Positions 52,138-60,991 of a DNA stretch of 64,000 nt are shown one piece after another; within the stretch, counting starts at the first letter, position 1; every line of letters starts with the position of its first letter. Origin of the DNA: Ktedonobacteria bacterium brp13. GTDB lineage: Bacteria; Chloroflexota; Ktedonobacteria; Ktedonobacterales; Ktedonobacteraceae. Location of the stretch: positions 8,783,485-8,847,484 of the forward strand of contig AP024096.1 of NCBI GenBank assembly GCA_015099395.1. Reading direction: 5' to 3'. The translations under genes and the position numbers were made by a program. Below the pieces are notes generated by a model. The model saw only the letters and a list, made by a program, of their open reading frames with translations. It was not told the origin of the DNA and ran no database searches.

Positions 52138-53020
52138 GAGCGAGAGAGGGTTGGAGGCGAGCCACGCCACATCTCCAACCGAGCAGCGATCGATGAGGGA
52201 GCGGAGTCAGCTTGAGATCCCGTTTTCCTCGTTTGTGCCCACCAAGGAATATCGCCGTTTTGTTCAGGTGTGTGAAGCGAGTCGGCGCTATCGGTATATG
52301 GTGGTCTGTGTTGGTGAGCGGGGGGTCGGAAAGACGTGGGCGGCGCGTCAGTATGCCCAGTGGGATGTCTTTGAACCGTTGTTGTCGGCCCATGGTGTGG
52401 CCTTTTCCGCCGAGAGTCCGGTGCCTCGAACGGCCTTCTATACGCCCAGAGCGACGGCAACGCCAAAGAGCATCGAGCAAGATCTGGCCTTGCTGCTGTG
52501 GGGCCTGCAAATGATTGCAGACCATGCGAGCACCGTGGCGCAAGAGACTGGTACGACGCCCGTGGCTATCCGTCCGGATGTGGTGGACGTGCTCATCGTG
52601 GATGAGGTTGATGGTCTTTCGCAGGCGAGCCTGGAGGTGTTGCGGGATGTCTTTGATCGAAGTCATCTGGGGCTGGTCTTGCTGGGTCGTTCAGGGAGTG
52701 CAGAACGGTTGCAGAAGATGTCCGCCCTGGCCTCGCGGGTGGGGGTGTTGCATGCGTTTGGAGCCCTTGGGAAACAGGATACCCGCAAGCTCCTCGAACA
52801 GCAGGTGCAGCGGTTGCGTCTGCCGGTTGAGGAGGAGGCCGTCGATGTGTTTGTGCAGAAGACGCAGGGGAATTTTCAGGTGATGTACCTGGTGTTGTGT
52901 CATCTTGACTATCTGCTCGATCGTCACGGCGTGTTTACGGTGACGAAAGACGTGGTGGGAGAAGCGATTGACCGACTCTTGAACCAAAGAAACGTGCAGC
53001 GATTGCGCGGGAATACATAG
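52130..53020 (+). CDS. TnsC/TniB/MuB-type AAA+ ATPase
   Basis: A 296-residue AAA+ regulator. Walker A is GERGVGKTWAARQY (about residues 60-72), Walker B is VDVLIVDEVDGLS (about 152-164), sensor LGLVLLGRSGSAERL, and the lid region IDRLLNQRNVQRL. Homologues form filaments on target DNA and activate the TnsB-type transposase. The ATG at 52130 lies inside the end of the transposase gene, giving an 8-base overlap and coupling. It ends 70 bases before the first telomere-resolvase-like gene. Confidence 0.9.
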   Translation: MSKSERGLEASHATSPTEQRSMRERSQLEIPFSSFVPTKEYRRFVQVCEASRRYRYMVVCVGERGVGKTWAARQYAQWDVFEPLLSAHGVAFSAESPVPRTAFYTPRATATPKSIEQDLALLLWGLQMIADHASTVAQETGTTPVAIRPDVVDVLIVDEVDGLSQASLEVLRDVFDRSHLGLVLLGRSGSAERLQKMSALASRVGVLHAFGALGKQDTRKLLEQQVQRLRLPVEEEAVDVFVQKTQGNFQVMYLVLCHLDYLLDRHGVFTVTKDVVGEAIDRLLNQRNVQRLRGNT

Positions 53021-53089
53021 AGATATTGACATGTGTATTTTGTGGTGGAGAAGGGGGGGAGGGGAGGAGATGAAAGGAGTGTGAGGGGC

Positions 53090-54280
53090 ATGAGGGCCAT
53101 GGCAAGCAAGTGGTTGCAAGAGCGCTGGGAGGTGTTGCTGCCGACGCTCGCGTCTCTGTGCCGTGCACAGGAGGAGGAGATCAAGAGCATCTGTGAAGCG
53201 GAACTGGAGGTCTGGCGGCGTCGACCGAGCCTGAAGCGGGCTATCTCTTTACAGAAACCGTTAACAGAGACGCGCAACCGTATTCGGGAAACGTTTCCCC
53301 TCACCGAGGAGAATTGGTGGTGCAATCCAAAATCAGGCCAAAAGGAGCATCTTGCTCTCAAATATCTGAACTTTTCGACTGAGGAATGGATACAGATCGC
53401 CGTGCCGAGCGAGGGGGAGTTGCAGGAGCGTCGAGAGCATCCGTTGTCACTTGTGCGTCCTTGGGAACTGCTAGGAAAAGTGGAACAGTTGTTGCAGAGC
53501 AACGCGTGGCCGGAGATTGTCGTCGGAATTGGACTTGCGACCGGTCGAGGGATCGTCGAGATTCTCCATACGGGACACTTTACGAGGAAAAGCGCCTATT
53601 CGATCCTTTTCGCTGGCCCGATGACGGTCTATGAAGTGATGTGTGACCCGTTTGAGGTCCCGACGCTGGTGCGTGTGGAGATGGTGCTTGCGGCGATTGA
53701 TCGTGTGCGCCAGTTCTTCGGGAATCATTTTCAGGGCATGCGACGGCGTGATATCAGTCAACAGTGTCGGACCCAGATCCAGGAGGCGGCCTATAAGCAA
53801 CTGTTGACGCTTGTTCCTCTGCGCCCGTTGGCGCGCAATGTGTATACCCCCCTGGCTCATGGCGTCTATCCCCAACTGGCGGCCTGGTTCTACTGTCCGG
53901 CCTCCGTCGACAAACTCGTCTATCTTGCGACCATTCAGAATCATCGGAAGCTTCTAGAGGCGACGTCCTCAGAGGCTCGTGTCACCTTGGCGCTGGCTTC
54001 CTTGTACTGTGAGTATGTCGTGCTTGATATGCAGGGAGCCGTTGACGATCGTCGGGGGATCCGCCTGAACGAACCAGAAGTTGAGGTATTGGAAGTGTTT
54101 CAACAGGAAGACGCGCCTGCCCCCCAGGAGGCTGCTGAAGAGGAACAACCGGCTCGTTTCACGGGAGATCCAAGCCGAGATGAGCAGAGGACAAGCGAAG
54201 TCCCACGGGATGCGCAACGAGATCACAATCAGCAAGCAAAGAGAAAGAGTAGGCAGACAAAAGGGGGAAAATCCTTGTAA
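53090..54280 (+). CDS. telomere-resolvase-like protein A, 3' end displaced by an IS
   Basis: The core resembles protelomerases such as TelK: VVGIGLATGRGIVEILHTGH (Arg153 at the first catalytic Arg), then FSILFAGP-like YSILFAGP, FEVPTLVRVEM, and YTPLAHGVYPQLAAWFYCPA. A motif ending IQNH (His285) matches the family's ILGH, and Tyr306/Tyr309 (LASLYCEYVV) are candidate nucleophiles. The spacing from Arg to Tyr (153) is close to TelK (about 150). His257 stands where the second Arg is expected. The N-terminal 100 residues are helical. The frame after residue 370 is supplied by the IS that starts at 54201; the original end is at 56607-56680. The start at 53090 follows a GAGGGG. Activity is untested; the similarity is read by eye. 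Confidence 0.6.
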   Translation: MRAMASKWLQERWEVLLPTLASLCRAQEEEIKSICEAELEVWRRRPSLKRAISLQKPLTETRNRIRETFPLTEENWWCNPKSGQKEHLALKYLNFSTEEWIQIAVPSEGELQERREHPLSLVRPWELLGKVEQLLQSNAWPEIVVGIGLATGRGIVEILHTGHFTRKSAYSILFAGPMTVYEVMCDPFEVPTLVRVEMVLAAIDRVRQFFGNHFQGMRRRDISQQCRTQIQEAAYKQLLTLVPLRPLARNVYTPLAHGVYPQLAAWFYCPASVDKLVYLATIQNHRKLLEATSSEARVTLALASLYCEYVVLDMQGAVDDRRGIRLNEPEVEVLEVFQQEDAPAPQEAAEEEQPARFTGDPSRDEQRTSEVPRDAQRDHNQQAKRKSRQTKGGKSL

Positions 54281-56604
54281 AAAAGAGAAACATGTGTCTC
54301 CTTAAAAGGAAGAAATAACACATCCCAATAAGGAGAACAGACATAGTATGACACATCCATCGGTCCATCTCCAGCTTTCTTCAGAAGTCGTTCCTTCGGT
54401 TCCCAGTTGGTTTGGTGAGGTCGCGATCGTGGCACAGCTCTTCACCACCTCAGGTGTCCTCAAAAGCATTGAGGAGCAGGTTCGTTTTGCACGTGCACGA
54501 TTCGGCATCTATGAGCTCATTGATTTTGTCGCCGTGCTCATTGGATATGCAGTGAGTGCAGAACCAACCCTGCTGGCCTTTTATGACCGACTCATGCCGT
54601 TTGCCACTCCTTTTATGGCTCTCTTTGGTCGCCAGAACCTGCCCCATCGCTCCACACTCAGCCGCTTTCTGGCGTCCCTCGATCAGCCAACGGTCGAAGC
54701 ATGGCGTTCGCTGTTTCTGGAAGATCTGGTCCTGCGAACCGCCCAGACCTTTCCTCCAGGCGGGCTGTGGGATCGTCTCGGTCGTCACTGGCTGGTGATC
54801 GACGTCGATGGCACCAAACAAGCCGCCAGACAACGAGCGCTTCCCTCGCTTGCCGAGCTTCCCTCTGCGCATCGACGCTTTGACCGGGTCTGTGCTCCTG
54901 CCTACCTTGGGCGCAAACGAGGCGAGGTCGCTCGGACTCGAACGACCGTGCTGCAAGCGCACTCACACCACTGGCTCGGCACGTTTGGCGGTCCTGGGAA
55001 TGGAGACTATCGAGGCGAATTGGCACGCGCACATGACGCCATCCTCAGCTATGCCGGTTGGCTCTGCATGCCTTTGTCCCAGATCATGATCCGCTTAGAT
55101 GGCCTCTATGGCAATGGGGGGGTCCTCAAAGATCTGGTGCAGTCTGGAGTAGGAATCACGGGGCGCAGTAAGGACTACGGGCTCCTCGATCTGCCATCGG
55201 TTCAAACCCGCCTGCAATCTCCTGCCGACCAACAGACCACACACCCAGAGAGTGGAGCAAGCCGCTCACTCTTCGATTGCCCCGCCGTGCCACTGACCCC
55301 AACGGGACCCTGCGTGCGCTTGATCGTGGCGACCCATCCAACTTCCTCCACGAGCAAACCGCCCATTGGCGTTCTGCGAGATGCGATGGTGTACGAATTG
55401 TTTCTCACGACGGCGTCCCCTTCTGCCTTCACCTGCGCTGATGTGCTTGATCTCTATCTGCATCGAGGGTCGTTTGAGACCGTCCTCTCCGATGAAGATC
55501 AGGAACAATCCACCGATCGTTGGTGTTCTCACACCGCGTGTGGTCAGGAATTTTGGCAAATCCTGAGCCAATGGCTTTGGAACCTTCGTCTGGATTTGGG
55601 GCAACACCTCTCTCCCTCTCCTCTGCGTGTGACCGAATTTGCTCCGGCTGCCGAACCGCTATCGGTTCCTCCCAGCAACGCAGTTCAGGAGCCGCTCTCC
55701 GTGGCACCTCATGAACCACCTCGGAAGTCGCCATCGGTTCCTGCCAACGAACCGGTTCACTATGGCCCTCCCCAATGGGCTCGCCCCTCGTTCACCAGAG
55801 GGTTTGCTGGTTCCGATTTTGAGCCGCAACCTGATGGCTCGGTGCGTTGCCCTGCTGGCCATCCTCTCACGGTACAAGAGCGCAGACCCGAACGCCATGG
55901 CTTGGTCCGCGTGGTCTATGGTGCGCGCATTGCGCATTGTCGCCCTTGCCCTCTTCGCGCACAGTGTCAAGAATCCCTCACGACACGAAAACCGCGGCAA
56001 GTCAGCGCTGTTTTGTGGCCTATTGACGTCACCCCATCCGTTCCAGTACAGCCCTCTCCACCCACAGTGGATGTTCCCATCGAGGGCAAAAGTCCCCCAC
56101 CGCCTGCTGCTCGTCCTCCGGCATCTGCTCTTGCCCCTGTCCTTTGGGGAGACTGGCCTCGTTGTCAGCTTCGTCGGAGTTTTGTTCATCTGCTGCGCAC
56201 CCAAACCGTCGAGCTGACCTTGCGTGCACGTCCACCAGAAGAAGACCTCTCTTCTCGCCATGAGGAGGTACAAACTCGAGCACAGCGGGCGCATTGGCGT
56301 CTCACGTGGCAGCAGCGCATGGCTCGCAATGCCCGCCCTGCTTCCGCTCCTCCAGTTGAGGTTACAATCTATGGGCTTCCTGTTGCTCTCGCTGCGTATG
56401 TGGGGGCGAACCAGGTGACCGCTGCTTAAAGATTTCCGGTCCCACGCGCTTGCTTCTCCCGGTCCTCTTCTGCTCCTCGCGGCCTCTTCATTGGCGTCTG
56501 TCTATCTCTGCCTTTCTCTCATCCTTTGTTTCCCGTCCTGAAGGATGGATCTCGGCTTTTTTTTATTGCTTCCTTGCTTTCATCTCGTTGCGCATCCCGT
56601 GGGA
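54201..56604 (+). mobile_element. 2.4-kb insertion sequence inside telomere-resolvase-like gene A
   Basis: Terminal inverted repeats of 23 bp, 54201-54223 (TCCCACGGGATGCGCAACGA and on) and 56582-56604, extend with weaker similarity inward. The dinucleotide AG flanks both sides (54199-54200 and 56605-56606). Removing the element plus one AG gives the reading RTSEVEEERRDSGEDGVPGE, continuing gene A in frame to its stop at 56680. The insertion is therefore secondary. It carries one DDE transposase. Confidence 0.85.
54348..56429 (+). CDS. IS4-like DDE transposase with C-terminal zinc ribbon
   Basis: A 693-residue transposase. Catalytic candidates: Asp in HWLVIDVDGTKQAARQ, Asp in IMIRLDGLYGNGGVLKD and Glu in LHRGSFETVLSDEDQEQ. 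A Pro/Ser-rich insert with repeated EPLSVxP motifs (residues 430-470) precedes a zinc-ribbon-like tail, RCPAGHPL and CRPCPLRAQC, similar to the C-terminus of IS1182-type enzymes. The length is well above most IS4-group transposases. AAGGAG lies upstream of the ATG. It fills the element at 54201-56604. Confidence 0.85.
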   Translation: MTHPSVHLQLSSEVVPSVPSWFGEVAIVAQLFTTSGVLKSIEEQVRFARARFGIYELIDFVAVLIGYAVSAEPTLLAFYDRLMPFATPFMALFGRQNLPHRSTLSRFLASLDQPTVEAWRSLFLEDLVLRTAQTFPPGGLWDRLGRHWLVIDVDGTKQAARQRALPSLAELPSAHRRFDRVCAPAYLGRKRGEVARTRTTVLQAHSHHWLGTFGGPGNGDYRGELARAHDAILSYAGWLCMPLSQIMIRLDGLYGNGGVLKDLVQSGVGITGRSKDYGLLDLPSVQTRLQSPADQQTTHPESGASRSLFDCPAVPLTPTGPCVRLIVATHPTSSTSKPPIGVLRDAMVYELFLTTASPSAFTCADVLDLYLHRGSFETVLSDEDQEQSTDRWCSHTACGQEFWQILSQWLWNLRLDLGQHLSPSPLRVTEFAPAAEPLSVPPSNAVQEPLSVAPHEPPRKSPSVPANEPVHYGPPQWARPSFTRGFAGSDFEPQPDGSVRCPAGHPLTVQERRPERHGLVRVVYGARIAHCRPCPLRAQCQESLTTRKPRQVSAVLWPIDVTPSVPVQPSPPTVDVPIEGKSPPPPAARPPASALAPVLWGDWPRCQLRRSFVHLLRTQTVELTLRARPPEEDLSSRHEEVQTRAQRAHWRLTWQQRMARNARPASAPPVEVTIYGLPVALAAYVGANQVTAA

Positions 56605-56606
56605 AG

Positions 56607-56680
56607 TGGAAGAGGAGCGACGTGATAGTGGGGAGGACGGTGTTCCCGGCGAGTGTGTGAAGGAGCAAGAAGTGCAATAA
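56607..56680 (+). pseudogene. original 3' end of telomere-resolvase-like gene A
   Basis: Joined to position 54200 (sharing the duplicated AG), this segment continues gene A as VEEERRDSGEDGVPGECVKE then QEVQ and a TAA stop. The stop directly abuts the GTG start of gene B, which argues that A and B were co-translated before the IS arrived. Confidence 0.8.
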
Positions 56681-58711
56681 GTGCAAGAAGTGCAAGAAGT
56701 CGAGGAAGTAGGAGTGGAGACCGCCCATCCCAGGAGAGCGGAAGAGGTGAATGCTGCGACGGGAGCAGAGACGAAGAGACCGGTTGAGACAAGCCAATGG
56801 TCCCCAGAGTCTCGAGAGTCTCGGCAGCGTATCGAAGGTCCCCATCAGAAGGAGGCCAAGCCAAAGAAGCATGCGCAGAGAGGGAACAGGCTGAAAGCGC
56901 GAGCAATGGAGTGGCTCGCGCATCGATGGAAGTGGTTTGTGGTTGACATGGCAGACTCTGTCGTGGAGACTGACGAAGAAGAGATGCGGGCGAGGTGTGA
57001 AGCTGAGATGGATGCGTGGAGAGCCTATTGTGAAGAGACGAAGAGCCTGTCTTTCCAAGAGATGGTGATGGAGACGAGGATCGCGTTGCGTACGAGCATT
57101 CCTGCCCCCCAGAATGAGTGGTGGAACCCGGAAACAGAAGAGTGGGAGCATATTGGTCTCAAATATCTCAATTGTCCCGCAATTGAGTGGGAGCAGATGA
57201 GGCTGGACTGGCTGGACCGCCGTCTGCTTTTGCCTGATCCCAAGCAGATTGTCGCGAGAGCGATAGGGATGCTGTCTACCGGGGTGATGGATGCAGAGGC
57301 GTGGCCTGAATTGGTGGTAGGGATTGCGGTGTTGACCGGTCAAGGGCTGCTGCGCATTCTGAAGAACGGGTGTTTCTCTCAGAAAACCTCTTTTTCCCTC
57401 CTCTTTCGAGATGCTGTCCATTCCAATCCTTTTTTTCGTGATCCTTTTGAAATTCCGACGCTTGGGCGAGCTGATCTGGTGGTAGAAGCGTGGGAGCGGG
57501 TGAGAGAACTCGTCGATTGTGCTCAGGTCGATGAGCAAGAACTGCTGCATCAGTATGGTCAACGGGTAGGAGCGACCGCAGCGAAGTTCTTTCGTGATCT
57601 GGTTCCTGTGCCTGCCGGGTTGCCTGCAGGCGAGAAGGATCTCTTCAACGTGCTCCATCACTGTGTCTATCCCTGTCTCGCGACGCACTACTACTGCCCA
57701 CCTTCTGTGGAGAGCGTGGAATATATCGCAAAGATTTGTAATGAGCCCGTGTTGCTTGCTGATCCTTCACCCGATGAGCGTTTTGCCTGTGCCGCTGTCT
57801 GCAACTATCTGGAGTATCGGCTTGATGATGAGCGCAAAGGCATTTGGCTTAACCGGTCAAGAGCAGCGGAGATGCGTGCCGATTACGCGATGGTTGAGGT
57901 GGAGTTCGATGAGGAGGAGATCTCTACCCTTGACGATATTCGGCAGCAGATGGGGTTTGGCCTTGCATCGGCCACATCGGCCACGATGACTGATCGAGGT
58001 GAGGACGAAGGAGAGGACGAGGACGAAGGAGAGGACGAGGACGAAGGAGAGGACGAGGACGAAGGAGAGGACGAGGACGAAGGAGAGGACGAGGACGAAG
58101 GAGAGGACGAGGACGAAGGAGAGGACGAGGACGAAGGAGAGGACGAGGACGAAGGAGAGGACGAGGACGAAGGAGAGGACGAAGGGAATGCTGCAACAGA
58201 GTCAGTCTCTGGCACGCTGAAGCTGTCCATTACCCTGCATAATCAGGGACTCTCGCCAGCGTTGTATGAGTTCATCCGGCTTGGCTTGGAGCATCTTCGT
58301 GGCGATGTTGCGGAATTTGTATCGGTGTGCTTGAGGGAGGAAATGCTGGCGGGATTGAAACTACAGCAACCGTTTAAGACGATGGTATCCTCTGAATTGA
58401 GGAGATGTGATCATCCACAAGCGACGTATGAATTGTCGCGGAGAACGATCATCACGGTGATGCGGTACAATCAGAGCAGTTCGAACCCAGCCCTGCGCTG
58501 GTATGTGAACGAAGACGTGATTTTCCAGATCATCCAAAAAAGTCGGTATGATATTCGGTGGTGTTTGAACACCTATCAGCCGGAAATTGACCGGCATCAT
58601 GATCGGCTTCATCTCACCCCCGATGGGAATGTGAAACCTGTTTCTGTGACAGCGGTGATTCATCTTCCGGATGATCCTCAATTGTTTCAGGGAAGCGTTT
58701 TGTGTAGATGA
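56681..58711 (+). CDS. telomere-resolvase-like protein B with acidic repeats
   Basis: A 676-residue paralogue of protein A. Shared blocks: WKWFVVDMADSVVETDEEEM, NEWWNPETEEWEHIGLKYLN, AWPELVVGIAVLTGQGLLRI, FEIPTLGRADLVVEAWERVR, and LHHCVYPCLATHYYCPPSVE. The catalytic Arg is replaced by Gln (TGQ), and the IQNH His is ICNEP, so it is probably inactive. Residues 440-503 are a GEDEDE repeat tract. The C-terminal 170 residues contain TLKLSITLHNQGLSPALYEF and SRRTIITVMRYNQSSSNPAL, a domain not seen in A. It starts with GTG right after gene A's stop; a later ATG at 56906 matches A's start better. Its stop overlaps the MFS frame by ATGA. Confidence 0.6.
   Translation: MQEVQEVEEVGVETAHPRRAEEVNAATGAETKRPVETSQWSPESRESRQRIEGPHQKEAKPKKHAQRGNRLKARAMEWLAHRWKWFVVDMADSVVETDEEEMRARCEAEMDAWRAYCEETKSLSFQEMVMETRIALRTSIPAPQNEWWNPETEEWEHIGLKYLNCPAIEWEQMRLDWLDRRLLLPDPKQIVARAIGMLSTGVMDAEAWPELVVGIAVLTGQGLLRILKNGCFSQKTSFSLLFRDAVHSNPFFRDPFEIPTLGRADLVVEAWERVRELVDCAQVDEQELLHQYGQRVGATAAKFFRDLVPVPAGLPAGEKDLFNVLHHCVYPCLATHYYCPPSVESVEYIAKICNEPVLLADPSPDERFACAAVCNYLEYRLDDERKGIWLNRSRAAEMRADYAMVEVEFDEEEISTLDDIRQQMGFGLASATSATMTDRGEDEGEDEDEGEDEDEGEDEDEGEDEDEGEDEDEGEDEDEGEDEDEGEDEDEGEDEDEGEDEGNAATESVSGTLKLSITLHNQGLSPALYEFIRLGLEHLRGDVAEFVSVCLREEMLAGLKLQQPFKTMVSSELRRCDHPQATYELSRRTIITVMRYNQSSSNPALRWYVNEDVIFQIIQKSRYDIRWCLNTYQPEIDRHHDRLHLTPDGNVKPVSVTAVIHLPDDPQLFQGSVLCR
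57998..58188 (+). repeat. about ten copies of an 18-bp repeat (GEDEDE tract)
   Basis: The unit GAGGACGAGGACGAAGGA repeats perfectly for about 190 bases within gene B, keeping frame. The perfection at the DNA level suggests copy-number change by slippage. Confidence 0.95.
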
Positions 58712-58770
58712 GGGAGGGGGAAGTTCAGGGATCGAAAGATACTGCTGCGTTCGGAAAAATGAGGAAATGT

Positions 58771-60015
58771 ATGGCGGAACCTGGCAAACGCAATGATGGA
58801 CTCTGGCTGCATTGCGATTTTCTCCTTTTGTGGGGAGGACAAACTATTTCGCAAATGGGCTCTCAAGTAACGTTGTGGGGCTTGCCGTTGGTTGCAGTCC
58901 TTCTCTTGAATGCAACCCCTTTTCAGATGGGAATACTGGCGCTGATGGGTCGTCTTCCTCTTTTATTGATAGGATTAGTGGCAGGAGTCTGGGTGGATCA
59001 GTGGCCGCGTCGGCGTATCTTGATGACGGCTGATATTGGACGTGCTCTGCTCATTGGCTCTATCCCCATTGCTGCCTGGCTGCATGTGCTCTCGTTTTCA
59101 CTGCTTTGTCTCGTTGCGTTTTTCGTGGGCATCCTCACGGTCTTTTTTGATGTGACGTACCAGTCTTTTCTCCCCTCCATGGTTGAGCCAAATCAGTTGA
59201 TTTCAGCCAATAGTAAATTGGAGTCCGGCACTGCCCTGGCAAGCATCGTTGGCCCAGGGCTTGCGGGTATTCTTGTTCAACTTGTCTCCGGTCCATTTGC
59301 GATGCTGGCTGATGCCATATCGTTTGTCATCTCCGCAGCCTCCTTGATCGGTATCCACGTACAGGAAGTGTTGCCCGATACCCAGAGGGAATCCCGAAAA
59401 CTGCTCGTTGAAATAAATAAGGGCATACGGTTCGTCTGGGAGCAACCGATCCTACGTGCACTCACCATCAGTGCGGCGTTATTTAATCTCTTTGACAATG
59501 TAGGGTCTGCGGAATATGTCTTGTATCTCACTCGGACCCTTGGCATCGGGGCTGTTTTTGTTGGGAGTGTTGGCGTGCTTGGTGGCGTTGGTTGGTTGCT
59601 TGGCGCGATGATAACGGAGCCGCTCACGAAGCGTCTTGGTCTGGGAACGACACTGATAGGCAGTATCCTTTTCGCATGCATCGCAAAAGCGTTTGTGGCC
59701 ATTGCGGGCGGACCTTTCCTACTTGCGCTGGGCCTTGTCATGCTTGGTGAATTCCTTTTCCAGTGCGTTGCGACTGTGTATATCGTGAATAGTGTGAGTC
59801 TGCGGCAGGCTTTTCTGCCTTCAGAGATACGTGGGCGCGTTACAGCAGTTATACGTGTGGTTAGTTGGGGAGTGGGTTCGTTTGGTGCTCTGCTAGGAGG
59901 TATTTTGGCTGAATGGTCTAATCTCCGTCTTACGATGGTCATTGCGGTGGCGGGCACATTAGTAGCGCTCATCTGGATTGTGCTTTCACCTGTGCGCAGT
60001 GTGTCATCGCTTTGA
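58771..60015 (+). CDS. MFS transporter, enterobactin/macrolide exporter-like (MFS_3)
   Basis: A 414-residue inner membrane transporter with about 12 hydrophobic segments. Signatures: LLLWGGQTISQMGSQVTLWG in the first helix, GVWVDQWPRRRILMTADIGR (loop 2-3 motif of the family), FLPSMVEPNQLISANSKLES and LPSEIRGRVTAVIRVVSWGV. Relatives export siderophores or drugs by proton antiport; the substrate here is unknown. The start at 58771 has GAGGA five bases upstream. An ATG at 58708 overlaps gene B's stop, so coupling with the upstream module is possible and it may be cargo. Confidence 0.9.
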   Translation: MAEPGKRNDGLWLHCDFLLLWGGQTISQMGSQVTLWGLPLVAVLLLNATPFQMGILALMGRLPLLLIGLVAGVWVDQWPRRRILMTADIGRALLIGSIPIAAWLHVLSFSLLCLVAFFVGILTVFFDVTYQSFLPSMVEPNQLISANSKLESGTALASIVGPGLAGILVQLVSGPFAMLADAISFVISAASLIGIHVQEVLPDTQRESRKLLVEINKGIRFVWEQPILRALTISAALFNLFDNVGSAEYVLYLTRTLGIGAVFVGSVGVLGGVGWLLGAMITEPLTKRLGLGTTLIGSILFACIAKAFVAIAGGPFLLALGLVMLGEFLFQCVATVYIVNSVSLRQAFLPSEIRGRVTAVIRVVSWGVGSFGALLGGILAEWSNLRLTMVIAVAGTLVALIWIVLSPVRSVSSL

Positions 60016-60167
60016 TAAATCGGCGCCGTGCACCTTCCTTCCTGTCCGGTTCTGAAGCCGAGCGGAGGGGGCGACTTATGGGGAGAAAGGATTCGACAAG
60101 TTAGTGCTAGTCATACTGTGTTTATAACAAAAGCGCCTCCAGAGCCCATTCGTTCCCGATTCCTCCC

Positions 60168-60252
60168 TCTGTTTACAACAGACTTGTGTGCTGCCTTCAT
60201 GACGGAAACGCCACGTTACTGTGAACGTTGTATGTCTGTTGTAAACAGACAT
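60168..60252. repeat. two palindromic sites with core TCTGTTKTAMAACAGA
   Basis: CTCTGTTTACAACAGAC at about 60168-60183, and ATGTCTGTTGTAAACAGACA (60232-60251, plus T) with 9-bp arms around GTA. The two are in opposite orientation, 50 bases apart. Such sites suit a tyrosine recombinase or a dimeric repressor. Confidence 0.6.
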
Positions 60253-60544
60253 GAGAAACGTCTTCCGTACGCACGTAACGTCACGTAACGACGATAACAA
60301 TGCAAACTGGAAGAAACGTCCGTACGCAACGTCCGTAACGTTACGCGACCGAGCACAGCAACGCACACTCCTCAAAGCCATCAGGAAACGTACGTGACGT
60401 TTGAAATGGCTTGAGTACACGCCTCAATGCTCTACGTAGCGAACATTACTGTGCTTTGCCACAAAGGTTTGCCGCTTTGACAATGATAGGTGGCAGTGGC
60501 AAAGCTATGCGTCAATCCTGAGAGTGAGAAGGAAGATTAGTCTC

Positions 60545-60567
60545 ATGGGGGTTTTTGCATAACCCCC
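60545..60567. repeat. hairpin sharing its core with the palindrome at 20233
   Basis: ATGGGGGTTTTTGCATA (60545-60561) is identical to 20242-20258 and is again followed by a C run that pairs with the G run. Probably the end of the same family of mobile elements. Confidence 0.6.
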
Positions 60568-60991
60568 CGAAATGGTGCACTCGGCTGCACTTAGGCATCT
60601 CCTTCGTCCGACATGGAGGGGTCACAAGATTATTCCGGGTGAAAGAGACGCGAAGCTGCAAGTTGGCTTCTGAGGCTCGCTCGTATTGGGGAAAGTACAA
60701 GAATTCGTACAAAATTAGGCCATGTGCTCGCAGCCTTTGGTTCCTCGACGGTGTAGCTTCTTTTCTTTCCTCCTGTCCCTCTATTCCCTCTACTTGACCA
60801 AAATCCAACTTGAGTACAGGTGCGAATCCACCCACAGGACGATCCCCTTTCACGCTGTACGGGGCATACTTGCTCGTGAGGGCAAACGAGAACAACGTGC
60901 GCCCGAATGAGCAACAGCCCGAATGAGCAACAGCCGGAGTGCGGGCGTCTGACGCGCCAGCCTCAGGCTCGTGAAAGGAAGGAAATGTTAT

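Larger units (their letters stand above)
60016..60991. other. gene-poor region with palindromes and ACGT-rich repeats
   Basis: No supported gene in about 970 bases. It holds a pair of related palindromes (60168-60252), a stretch dense in GTAACGT/ACGTCCGTACG words (60257-60400), and a GGGGGTTTTTGCATA hairpin (60545-60567). It may contain the right end of the transposition module that begins at 50557. Confidence 0.45.

Noticed and set aside
55659..56294. 211-residue minus-strand frame opposite the 2.4-kb IS transposase
   Set aside because: Antisense of a Pro-rich coding stretch; no independent support.
57998..58188. Minus-strand frames rich in Ser/Pro/Arg over the repeat tract
   Set aside because: They are shadows of the 18-bp repeat within the plus-strand gene B and have no ribosome sites or family resemblance.
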